Shown: positions 25,968 to 36,109 of the stretch, piece after piece | Numbering within the stretch: the first letter of the stretch is position 1 | Layout of the letters: each line of letters starts with the position of its first letter | DNA from: Auanema rhodensis | Taxonomy: Eukaryota > Nematoda > Chromadorea > Rhabditida > Rhabditidae | DNA: 64,000 bases | Direction of reading: 5' to 3' | Assembly (NCBI GenBank): GCA_964057225.1 | Contig: OZ059898.1 | Span: 19,755,267-19,819,266, forward strand | Notes under the pieces: model-generated | What the model saw: the letters and a program-made list of their open reading frames with translations, nothing else | The model's database searches: none | Told to the model about the DNA's origin: nothing | Made by a program: the position numbers and the translations under genes

Positions 25968-28775
25968 TACTTGGAAACTCAACATACACTAATGCATTAT
26001 TTTTCAAACGATCATAACTAATTTTTGTATTAAGCGTTTCTCAATGTAGTATAGTGCATTCGATGCGGATTTTCAAGCTGCGTCGATCTGTGTTATCAGA
26101 TTTGCGCTAGCTTAAAAATGCACCGAGATATCAACTGATATAAGTTCACACTTATATCCTCGATTTTCACCCTGAAGAATTAATTTTTTCGTTGAATAAC
26201 ATTGTCCATCGTCTTTGCCTTGAAAAAAGGAATCTAAAAACATCTACTTTTTGCTAAATTATTTTGAAATTTTTCGAAAAAATTTTTGTCAAAATGTTTT
26301 TGGAAGCAATATTGAGTGTACATGGAAACTCAACATACACTAATGCATTATTTTTCAAACGATCATAACTAATTTTTGTATTAAGCGTTTCTCAATGTAG
26401 TATAGTGCACTCGATGCGGATTTTTAAGCTGCGTCGATCTGTGTTATCAGATTTGCGCTAGCTTAAAAATGCACCGAGATATCAACTGATATAAGTTCAC
26501 ACTTATATCCTCGATTTTCACCCTGAAGAATTAATTTTTTCGTTGAATAACATTGTCCATCGTCTTTGCCTTGAAAAAAGGAATCTAAAAACATCTACTT
26601 TTTGCTAAATTATTTTGAAATTTTTCGAAAAAATTTTTGTCAAAATGTTTTTGGAAGCAAGGTTGAGTGTACATGGAAACTCAACATACACTAATGCATT
26701 ATTTTTCAAACGATCATAACTAATTTTTGTATTAAGCGTTTCTCAATGTAGTATAGTGCATTCGATGCGGATTTTTAAGCTGCGTCAATCTGTGTTATCA
26801 GATTTGCGCTAGCTTAAAAATGCACCGAGATATCAACTGATATAAGTTCACACTTATATCCTCGATTTTCACCCTGAAGAATTAATTTTTTCGTTGAATA
26901 ACATTGTCCATCGTCTTTGCCTTGTAAAAAGGAATCTAAAAACATCTACTTTTTGCTAAATTATTTTGAAATTTTTCGAAAAAATTTTTGTCAAAATGTT
27001 TTTGGAAGCAAGGTTGAGTGTACATGGAAACTCAACATACACTAATGCATCATTTTTCAAACAATCATAACTAATTTTTGTATTAAGCGTTTCTCAATGT
27101 AATATAGTGCATTCGATGCGGATTTTTAAGCTGCGTCGATCTGTGTTATCGGATTTTCGCTAGCTTAAAAATGCACCGAGATATCAACTGATATAAGTTC
27201 ACACTTATATCCTCGATTTTCTCCCTGAAGAATTAATTTTTTCGTTGAATAACATTGTCCATCGTCTTTGCCTTGTAAAAAGGAATCTAAAAACATTTAC
27301 TTTTTGCTAAATTATTCTGAAATTTTTCGAAAAAATTTTTGTCAAAATGTTTTTGGAAGCAAGGTTGAGTGTACTTGGAAACTCAACATACACTAATGCA
27401 TTATTTTTCAAACGATCATAACTAATTTTTGTATTAAGCGTTTCTCAATGTAGTATAGTGCATTCGATGCGGATTTTTAAGCTGCGTCGATCTGTGTTAT
27501 CAGATTTGCGCTAGCTTAAAAATGCACCGAGATATCAACTGATATAAGTTCACACTTATATCCTCGATTTTCACCCTGAAGAATTAATTTTTTCGTTGAA
27601 TAACATTGTCCATCGTCTTTGCCTTGAAAAAAGGAATCTAAAAACATCTACTTTTTGCTAAATTATTTTGAAATTTTTCGAAAAAATTTTTGTCAAAATG
27701 TTTTTGGAAGCAAGGTTGAGTGTACATGGAAACTCAACATACACTAATGCATTATTTTTCAAACGATCATAACTAATTTTTGTATTAAGCGTTTTTCAAT
27801 GTAGTATAGTGCATTCGATGCGGATTTTTAAGCTGCGTCGATCTGTGTTATCAGATTTGCGCTAGCTTAAAAATGCACCGAGATATCAACTGATATAAGT
27901 TCACACTTATATCCTCGATTTTCACCCTGAAGAATTAATTTTTTCGTTGAATAACATTGTCCATCGTCTTTGCCTTGAAAAAAGGAATCTAAAAACATCT
28001 ACTTTTTGCTAAATTATTTTGAAATTTTTCGAAAAAATTTTTGTCAAAATGTTTTTGGAAGCAAGGTTGAGTGTACATGGAAACTCAACATACACTAATG
28101 CATTATTTTTCAAACGATCATAACTAATTTTTGTATTAAGCGTTTCTCAATGTAGTATAGTGCATTCGATGCGGATTTTTAAGCTGCGTCGATCTGTGTA
28201 ATCAGATTTGCGTTAGCTTAAAAATGCACCGAGATATCAACTGATATAAGTTCACACTTATATCCTCGATTTTCACCCTGAAGAATTAATTTTTTCGTTG
28301 AATAACATTGTCCATCGTCTTTGCCTTGTAAAAAGGAATCTAAAAACATCTATTTTTTGCTAAATTATTTTGAAATTTTTCGAAAAAATTTTTGTCAAAA
28401 TGTTTTTGGAAGCAAGGTTGAGTGTACTTGGAAACTCAACATACACTAATGCATTATTTTTCAAACGATCATAACTAATTTTTGTATTAAGCGTTTCTCA
28501 ATGTAGTATAGTGCATTCGATGCGGATTTTTAAGCTGCGTCGATCTGTGTTATCAGATTTGCGCTAGCTTAAAAATGCACCGAGATATCAACTGATATAA
28601 GTTCACACTTATATCCTCGATTTTCACCCTGAAGAATTAATTTTTTCGTTGAATAACATTGTCCATCGTCTTTGCCTTGAAAAAAGGAATCTAAAAACAT
28701 TTACTTTTTGCTAAATTATTTTGAAATTTTTTGAAAAAATTTTTGTCAAAATGTTTTTGGAAGCAAGGTTGAGTG
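25968..28775. repeat. Monomers M75-M82, start of the right-hand subfamily domain
   Basis: M75 brings the first AATATTGAG junction, and reintroduces TTTTCAAG (column 107), which had last appeared at M9. M76 has the first GCACTCG (column 92). M82 has the first TTTTTTGAAAA (column 308). These variants are frequent from here to the end and I saw none of the three new ones further left. M78 is a left-domain type unit with private TTTTCTCCCTG; M81 has GTGTAATCAG, GCGTTAGC and TCTATTTTTT. Confidence 0.8.
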
Positions 28776-31700
28776 TACATGGAAACTCAACATACACTAA
28801 TGCATTATTTTTCAAACGATCATAACTAATTTTTGTATTAAGCGTTTTTCAATGTAGTATAGTGCACTCGATGCGGATTTTTAAGCTGCGTCGATCTGTG
28901 TTATCAGATTTGCGCTAGCTTAAAAATGCACCGAGATATCAACTGATATAAGTTCACACTTATATCCTCGATTTTCACCCTGAAGAATTAATTTTTTCGT
29001 TGAATAACATTGTCCATCGTCTTTGCCTTGAAAAAAGGAATCTAAAAACATTTACTTTTTGCTAAATTATTTTGAAATTTTTTGAAAAAATTTTTGTCAA
29101 AATGTTTTTGGAAGCAAGGTTGAGTGTACATGGAAACTCAACATACACTAATGCATTATTTTTCAAACGATCATAACTAATTTTTGTATTAAGCGTTTTT
29201 CAATGTAGTATAGTGCACTCGATGCGGATTTTTAAGCTGCGTCGATCTGTGTTATCAGATTTGCGCTAGCTTAAAAATGCACCGAGATATCAACTGATAT
29301 AAGTTCACACTTATATCCTCGATTTTCACCCTGAAGAATTAATTTTTTCGTTGAATAACATTGTCCATCGTCTTTGCCTTGAAAAAAGGAATCTAAAAAC
29401 ATTTACTTTTTGCTAAATTATTTTGAAATTTTTTGAAAAAATTTTTGTCAAAATGTTTTTGGAAGCAAGGTTGAGTGTACATGGAAACTCAACATACACT
29501 AATGCATTATTTTTCAAACGATCATAACTAATTTTTGTATTAAGCGTTTCTCAATGTAGTATAGTGCATTTGATGCGGATTTTTAAGCTGCGTCGATCTG
29601 TGTTATCAGATTTGCGCTAGCTTAAAAATGCACCGAGATATCAACTGATATAAGTTCACACTTATATCCTCGATTTTCACCCTGAAGAATTAATTTTTTC
29701 GTTGAATAACATTGTCCATCGTCTTTGCCTTGAAAAAAGGAATCTAAAAACATTTACTTTTTGCTAAATTATTTTGAAATTTTTTGAAAAAATTTTTGTC
29801 AAAATGTTTTTGGAAGCAAGGTTGAGTGTACATGGAAACTCAACATACACTAATGCATTATTTTTCAAACGATCATAACTAATTTTTGTATTAAGCGTTT
29901 TTCAATGTAGTATAGTGCACTCGATGCGGATTTTTAAGCTGCGTCGATCTGTGTTATCAGATTTGCGCTAGCTTAAAAATGCACCGAGATATCCACTGAT
30001 ATAAGTTCACACTTATATCCTCGATTTTCACCCTGAAGAATTAATTTTTTCGTTGAATAACATTGTCCATCGTCTTTGCCTTGAAAAAAGGAATCTAAAA
30101 ACATCTACTTTTTGCTAAATTATTTTGAAATTTTTCGAAAAAATTTTTGTCAAAATGTTTTTGGAAGCAAGGTTGAGTGTACTTGGAAACTCAACATACA
30201 CTAATGCATTATTTTTCAAACGATCATAACTAATTTTTGTATTAAGCGTTTCTCAATGTAGTATAGTGCATTCGATGCGGATTTTCAAGCTGCGTCGATC
30301 TGTGTTATCAGATTTGCGCTAGCTTAAAAATGCACCGAGATATCAACTGATATAAGTTCACACTTATATCCTCGATTTTCACCCTGAAGAATTAATTTTT
30401 TCGTTGAATAACATTGTCCATCGTCTTTGCCTTGAAAAAAGGAATCTAAAAACATCTACTTTTTGCTAAATTATTTTGAAATTTTTCGAAAAAATTTTTG
30501 TCAAAATGTTTTTGGAAGCAATATTGAGTGTACATGGAAACTCAACATACACTAATGCATTATTTTTCAAACGATCATAACTAATATTTGTATTAAGCGT
30601 TTTTCAATGTAGTATAGTGCACTCGATGCGGATTTTTAAGCTGCGTCGATCTGTGTTATCAGATTTGCGCTAGCTTAAAAATGCACCGAGATATCAACTG
30701 ATATAAGTTCACACTTATATCCTCGATTTTCACCCTGAAGAATTGATTTTTTCGTTGAATAACATTGTCCATCGTCTTTGCCTTGAAAAAAGGAATCTAA
30801 AAACATCTACTTTTTGCTAAATTATTTTGAAATTTTTTGAAAAAATTTTTGTCAAAATGTTTTTGGAAGCAAGGTTGAGTGTACATGGAAACTCAACATA
30901 CACTAATGCATTATTTTTCAAACGATCATAACTAATTTTTGTATTAAGCGTTTTTCAATGTAGTATAGTGCACTCGATGCGGATTTTTAAGCTGCGTCGA
31001 TCTGTGTTATCAGATTTGCGCTAGCTTAAAAATGCACCGAGATATCAACTGATATAAGTTCACACTTATATCCTCGATTTTCACCCTGAAGAATTAATTT
31101 TTTCGTTGAATAACATTGTCCATCGTCTTTGCCTTGAAAAAAGGAATCTAAAAACATTTACTTTTTGCTAAATTATTTTGAAATTTTTTGAAAAAATTTT
31201 TGTCAAAATGTTTTTGGAAGCAAGGTTGAGTGTACATGGAAACTCAACATACACTAATGCATTATTTTTCAAACGATCATAACTAATTTTTGTATTAAGC
31301 GTTTCTCAATGTAGTATAGTGCATTCGATGCGGATTTTTAAGCTGCGTCGATCTGTGTTATCAGATTTGCGCTAGCTTAAAAATGCACCGAGATATCAAC
31401 TGATATAAGTTCACACTTATATCCTCGATTTTCACCCTGAAGAATTAATTTTTTCGTTGAATAACATTGTCCATCGTCTTTGCCTTGAAAAAAGGAATCT
31501 AAAAACATTTACTTTTTGCTAAATTATTTTGAAATTTTTTGAAAAAATTTTTGTCAAAATGTTTTTGGAAGCAAGGTTGAGTGTACATGGAAACTCAACA
31601 TACACTAATGCATTATTTTTCAAACGATCATAACTAATTTTTGTATTAAGCGTTTTTCAATGTAGTATAGTGCACTCGATGCGGATTTTTAAGCTGCGTC

Positions 31701-34700
31701 GATCTGTGTTATCAGATTTGCGCTAGCTTAAAAATGCACCGAGATATCAACTGATATAAGTTCACACTTATATCCTCGATTTTCACCCTGAAGAATTAAT
31801 TTTTTCGTTGAATAACATTGTCCATCGTCTTTGCTTTGAAAAAAGGAATCTAAAAACATTTACTTTTTGCTAAATTATTTTGAAATTTTTTGAAAAAATT
31901 TTTGTCAAAATGTTTTTGGAAGCAAGGTTGAGTGTACATGGAAACTCAACATACACTAATGCATTATTTTTCAAACGATCATAACTAATTTTTGTATTAA
32001 GCGTTTTTCAATGTAGTATAGTGCACTCGATGCGGATTTTTAAGCTGCGTCGATCTGTGTTATCAGATTTGCGCTAGCTTAAAAATGCACCGAGATATCA
32101 ACTGATATAAGTTCACACTTATATCCTCGATTTTCACCCTGAAGAATTAATTTTTTCGTTGAATAACATTGTCCATCGTCTTTGCCTTGAAAAAAGGAAT
32201 CTAAAAACATTTACTTTTTGCTAAATTATTTTGAAATTTTTTGAAAAAATTTTTGTCAAAATGTTTTTGGAAGCAAGGTTGAGTGTACATGGAAACTCAA
32301 CATACACTAATGCATTATTTTTCAAACGATCATAACTAATTTTTGTATTAAGCGTTTCTCAATGTAGTATAGTGCATTTGATGCGGATTTTTAAGCTGCG
32401 TCGATCTGTGTTATCAGATTTGCGCTAGCTTAAAAATGCACCGAGATATCAACTGATATAAGTTCACACTTATATCCTCGATTTTCACCCTGAAGAATTA
32501 ATTTTTTTGTTGAATAACATTGTCCATCGTCTTTGCCTTGAAAAAAGGAATCTAAAAACATTTACTTTTTGCTAAATTATTTTGAAATTTTTTGAAAAAA
32601 TTTTTGTCAAAATGTTTTTGGAAGCAAGGTTGAGTGTACATGGAAACTCAACATACACTAATGCATTATTTTTCAAACGATCATAACTAATTTTTGTATT
32701 AAGCGTTTTTCAATGTAGTATAGTGCACTCGATGCGGATTTTTAAGCTGCGTCGATCTGTGTTATCAGATTTGCGCTAGCTTAAAAATGCACCGAGATAT
32801 CCACTGATATAAGTTCACACTTATATCCTCGATTTTCACCCTGAAGAATTAATTTTTTCGTTGAATAACATTGTCCATCGTCTTTGCCTTGAAAAAAGGA
32901 ATCTAAAAACATCTACTTTTTGCTAAATTATTTTGAAATTTTTCGAAAAAATTTTTGTCAAAATGTTTTTGGAAGCAAGGTTGAGTGTACTTGGAAACTC
33001 AACATACACTAATGCATTATTTTTCAAACGATCATAACTAATTTTTGTATTAAGCGTTTCTCAATGTAGTATAGTGCATTCGATGCGGATTTTCAAGCTG
33101 CGTCGATCTGTGTTATCAGATTTGCGCTAGCTTAAAAATGCACCGAGATATCAACTGATATAAGTTCACACTTATATCCTCGATTTTCACCCTGAAGAAT
33201 TAATTTTTTCGTTGAATAACATTGTCCATCGTCTTTGCCTTGAAAAAAGGAATCTAAAAACATCTACTTTTTGCTAAATTATTTTGAAATTTTTCGAAAA
33301 AATTTTTGTCAAAATGTTTTTGGAAGCAATATTGAGTGTACATGGAAACTCAACATACACTAATGCATTATTTTTCAAACGATCATAACTAATTTTTGTA
33401 TTAAGCGTTTTTCAATGTAGTATAGTGCACTCGATGCGGATTTTTAAGCTGCGTCGATCTGTGTTATCAGATTTGCGCTAGCTTAAAAATGCACCGAGAT
33501 ATCAACTGATATAAGTTCACACTTATATCCTCGATTTTCACCCTGAAGAATTAATTTTTTCGTTGAATAACATTGTCCATCGTCTTTGCCTTGAAAAAAG
33601 GAATCTAAAAACATCTACTTTTTGCTAAATTATTTTGAAATTTTTTGAAAAAATTTTTGTCAAAATGTTTTTGGAAGCAATATTGAGTGTACATGGAAAC
33701 TCAACATACACTAATGCATTATTTTTCAAACGATCATAACTAATTTTTGTATTAAGCGTTTTTCAATGTAGTATAGTGCACTCGATGCGGATTTTCAAGC
33801 TGCGTCGATCTGTGTTATCAGATTTGCGCTAGCTTAAAAATGCACCGAGATATCAACTGATATAAGTTCACACTTATATCCTCGATTTTCACCCTGAAGA
33901 ATTAATTTTTTCGTTGAATAACATTGTCCATCGTCTTTGCCTTGAAAAAAGGAATCTAAAAACATCTACTTTTTGCTAAATTATTTTGAAATTTTTCGAA
34001 AAAATTTTTGTCAAAATGTTTTTGGAAGCAATATTGAGTGTACATGGAAACTCAACATACACTAATGCATTATTTTTCAAACGATCATAACTAATTTTTG
34101 TATTAAGCGTTTTTCAATGTAGTATAGTGCACTCGATGCGGATTTTTAAGCTGCGTCGATCTGTGTTATCAGATTTGCGCTAGCTTAAAAATGCACCGAG
34201 ATATCAACTGATATAAGTTCACACTTATATCCTCGATTTTCACCCTGAAGAATTAATTTTTTCGTTGAATAACATTGTCCATCGTCTTTGCCTTGAAAAA
34301 AGGAATCTAAAAACATCTACTTTTTGCTAAATTATTTTGAAATTTTTTGAAAAAATTTTTGTCAAAATGTTTTTGGAAGCAAGGTTGAGTGTACATGGAA
34401 ACTCAACATACACTAATGCATTATTTTTCAAACGATCATAACTAATTTTTGTATTAAGCGTTTTTCAATGTAGTATAGTGCACTCGATGCGGATTTTTAA
34501 GCTGCGTCGATCTGTGTTATCAGATTTGCGCTAGCTTAAAAATGCACCGAGATATCAACTGATATAAGTTCACACTTATATCCTCGATTTTCACCCTGAA
34601 GAATTAATTTTTTCGTTGAATAACATTGTCCATCGTCTTTGCCTTGAAAAAAGGAATCTAAAAACATTTACTTTTTGCTAAATTATTTTGAAATTTTTTG

Positions 34701-35093
34701 AAAAAATTTTTGTCAAAATGTTTTTGGAAGCAAGGTTGAGTGTACATGGAAACTCAACATACACTAATGCATTATTTTTCAAACGATCATAACTAATTTT
34801 TGTATTAAGCGTTTCTCAATGTAGTATAGTGCATTTGATGCGGATTTTTAAGCTGCGTCGATCTGTGTTATCAGATTTGCGCTAGCTTAAAAATGCACCG
34901 AGATATCAACTGATATAAGTTCACACTTATATCCTCGATTTTCACCCTGAAGAATTAATTTTTTCGTTGAATAACATTGTTCATCGTCTTTGCCTTGAAA
35001 AAAGGAATCTAAAAACATCTACTTTTTGCTAAATTATTTTGAAATTTTTCGAAAAAATTTTTGTCAAAATGTTTTTGGAAGCAAGGTTGAGTG
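28776..35093. repeat. GCACTCG-rich domain with 8-unit (2808-bp) repetition, M83-M100
   Basis: M83-M88 (28776-30881) recur as M91-M96 (31584-33689). The markers at this spacing are GCATTTG in M85 and M93, ATATCCACTG in M86 and M94, and TTTTCAAG ending AATATTGAG in M87 and M95. M89-M90 and M97-M100 fill in with GCACTCG units; M97 (GCACTCG with TTTTCAAG) and M96 (TTTTTTGAAAA ending AATATTGAG) look like mixtures. M98-M99 match M88-M89. M100 has GCATTTG with TTGTTCATCG. Column 308 is T (TTTTTTGAAAA) in most units here. Confidence 0.8.
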
Positions 35094-35787
35094 TACTTGG
35101 AAACTCAACATACACTAATGCATTATTTTTCAAACGATCATAACTAATTTTTGTATTAAGCGTTTCTCAATGTAGTATAGTGCATTCGATGCGGATTTTT
35201 AAGCTGCGTCGATCTGTGTTATCAGATTTGCGCTAGCTTAAAAATGCACCGAGATATCAACTGATATAAGTTCACACTTATATCCTCGATTTTCACCCTG
35301 AAGAATTAATTTTTTCGTTGAATAACATTGTCCATCGTCTTTGCCTTGAAAAAAGGAATCTAAAAACATCTACTTTTTGCTAAATTATTTTGAAATTTTT
35401 CGAAAAAATTTTTGTCAAAATGTTTTTGGAAGCAATGTTGAGTGTACATGGAAACTCAACATACACTAATGCATCATTTTTCAAACAATCATAACTAATT
35501 TTTGTATTAAGCGTTTCTCAATGTAATATAGTGCATTCGATGCGGATTTTTAAGCTGCGTCGATCTGTGTTATCGGATTTTCGCTAGCTTAAAAATGCAC
35601 CGAGATATCAACTGATATAAGTTCACACTTATATCCTCGATTTTCACCCTGAAGAATTAATTTTTTCGTTGAATAACATTGTCCATCGTCTTTGCCTTGT
35701 AAAAAGGAATCTAAAAACATTTACTTTTTGCTAAATTATTCTGAAATTTTTCGAAAAAATTTTTGTCAAAATGTTTTTGGAAGCAAG

Positions 35788-35811
35788 GTTGAGTGTACTT
35801 GGAAACTCAAC
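35788..35811. other. Inverted repeat IR3 across the unit junction, 7-bp stem, 10-nt loop
   Basis: GTTGAGT (columns 344-350) pairs with ACTCAAC (columns 10-16 of the next unit) around the loop GTAC[A/T]TGGAA. The common column-4 A/T variation lies in the loop and does not touch the stem. The AATATTGAG junction variant (column 344 A) loses only the outermost pair. M1/M2 has GCTGAGT and so loses an internal pair. Coordinates are for the M102/M103 junction; the element recurs at every junction. Confidence 0.75.
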
Positions 35812-35896
35812 ATACACTAATGCATTATTTTTCAAACGATCATAACTAATTTTTGTATTAAGCGTTTCTCAATGTAGTATAGTGCATTCGATGCGG

Positions 35897-35947
35897 ATTT
35901 TTAAGCTGCGTCGATCTGTGTTATCAGATTTGCGCTAGCTTAAAAAT
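35897..35947. other. Inverted repeat IR1 (columns 102-152), 11+3 bp stem, about 22-nt loop
   Basis: Left arm ATTTTTAAGCT-GCG (columns 102-115) is the reverse complement of right arm CGC-T-AGCTTAAAAAT (columns 138-152), with one unpaired T in the right arm. That gives an 11-bp perfect stem, a bulge and 3 more pairs, enclosing TCGATCTGTGTTATCAGATTTG. An alternative outer pairing exists between GTGCATT (columns 87-93) and AATGCAC (columns 150-156). The arms are present in almost every unit. Common column-107 variants (TTTTC) put one mismatch in the stem. M60 and M65 (GCTAGATTAAAAAGGCACC) and M167 (GCTACCTTAAA) damage the right arm. Coordinates are for M103; the same element repeats every 351 bp. 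It could extrude as a cruciform or fold in a transcript; neither is demonstrated. Confidence 0.85.
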
Positions 35948-35964
35948 GCACCGAGATATCAACT

Positions 35965-35986
35965 GATATAAGTTCACACTTATATC
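35965..35986. other. Inverted repeat IR2 (columns 170-191), perfect 9-bp stem with 4-nt loop
   Basis: GATATAAGT, loop TCAC, ACTTATATC. The two arms are perfect reverse complements. The element lies in the least variable third of the monomer and is intact in nearly all units. Exceptions I saw: M2 and M6 (CACTCATATCC), M18 (CTTATCTCC) and M177 (ACTGAAATAAG) each carry one arm mutation without a compensating change; M5 (GTTCCCACTT) changes only the loop. A GATATC site (columns 160-165) sits just upstream. Coordinates are those of M103. Whether the hairpin is a protein site, an RNA structure or incidental cannot be told from sequence. Confidence 0.85.
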
Positions 35987-36014
35987 CTCGATTTTCACCC
36001 TGAAGAATTAATTT

Positions 36015-36031
36015 TTTCGTTGAATAACATT
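36015..36031. other. Partial CENP-B-box-like motif (columns 220-236)
   Basis: The 17-mer TTTCGTTGAATAACATT agrees with the first eight positions of the mammalian CENP-B box (YTTCGTTGGAARCGGGA), and with its conserved A at position 10 and R at position 12. It lacks the second essential block, CGGG. It is present in essentially every unit. M131, M139, M157 and M163 have GAAAAACATTG, and M93 and M182 have TTTTTTGTTG, which removes the CG. Given the missing half, binding by a CENP-B protein is not supported; the match may be chance. Confidence 0.35.
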
Positions 36032-36097
36032 GTCCATCGTCTTTGCCTTGAAAAAAGGAATCTAAAAACATCTACTTTTTGCTAAATTATTTTGAAA

Positions 36098-36109
36098 TTT
36101 TTCGAAAAA
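36098..36109. other. 12-bp palindrome TTTTTCGAAAAA (columns 303-314)
   Basis: A perfect palindrome centred on TCGA, flanked by further A/T tracts (AAATTT before, ATTTTTG after), giving a strongly A/T-tracted segment. In many right-half monomers the central CG is TG (TTTTTTGAAAA), which breaks the palindrome; the first such unit I see is M82 near 28,730. M118, M133 and M141 instead read ATTCTTCGAAAA, and M22, M25 and M33 read TTTTCCGAAAA. Coordinates are for M103. Confidence 0.8.

Noticed and set aside
35818-35827. TAATGCATTA 10-bp palindrome (columns 23-32) as a functional site
   Set aside because: It is perfect only in units with T at column 31; the common C variant breaks it, so conservation does not support a function.
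35897-35986. tRNA or small RNA gene in the hairpin region
   Set aside because: No cloverleaf, A/B box pair or terminator could be identified; the hairpins alone do not define an RNA gene.
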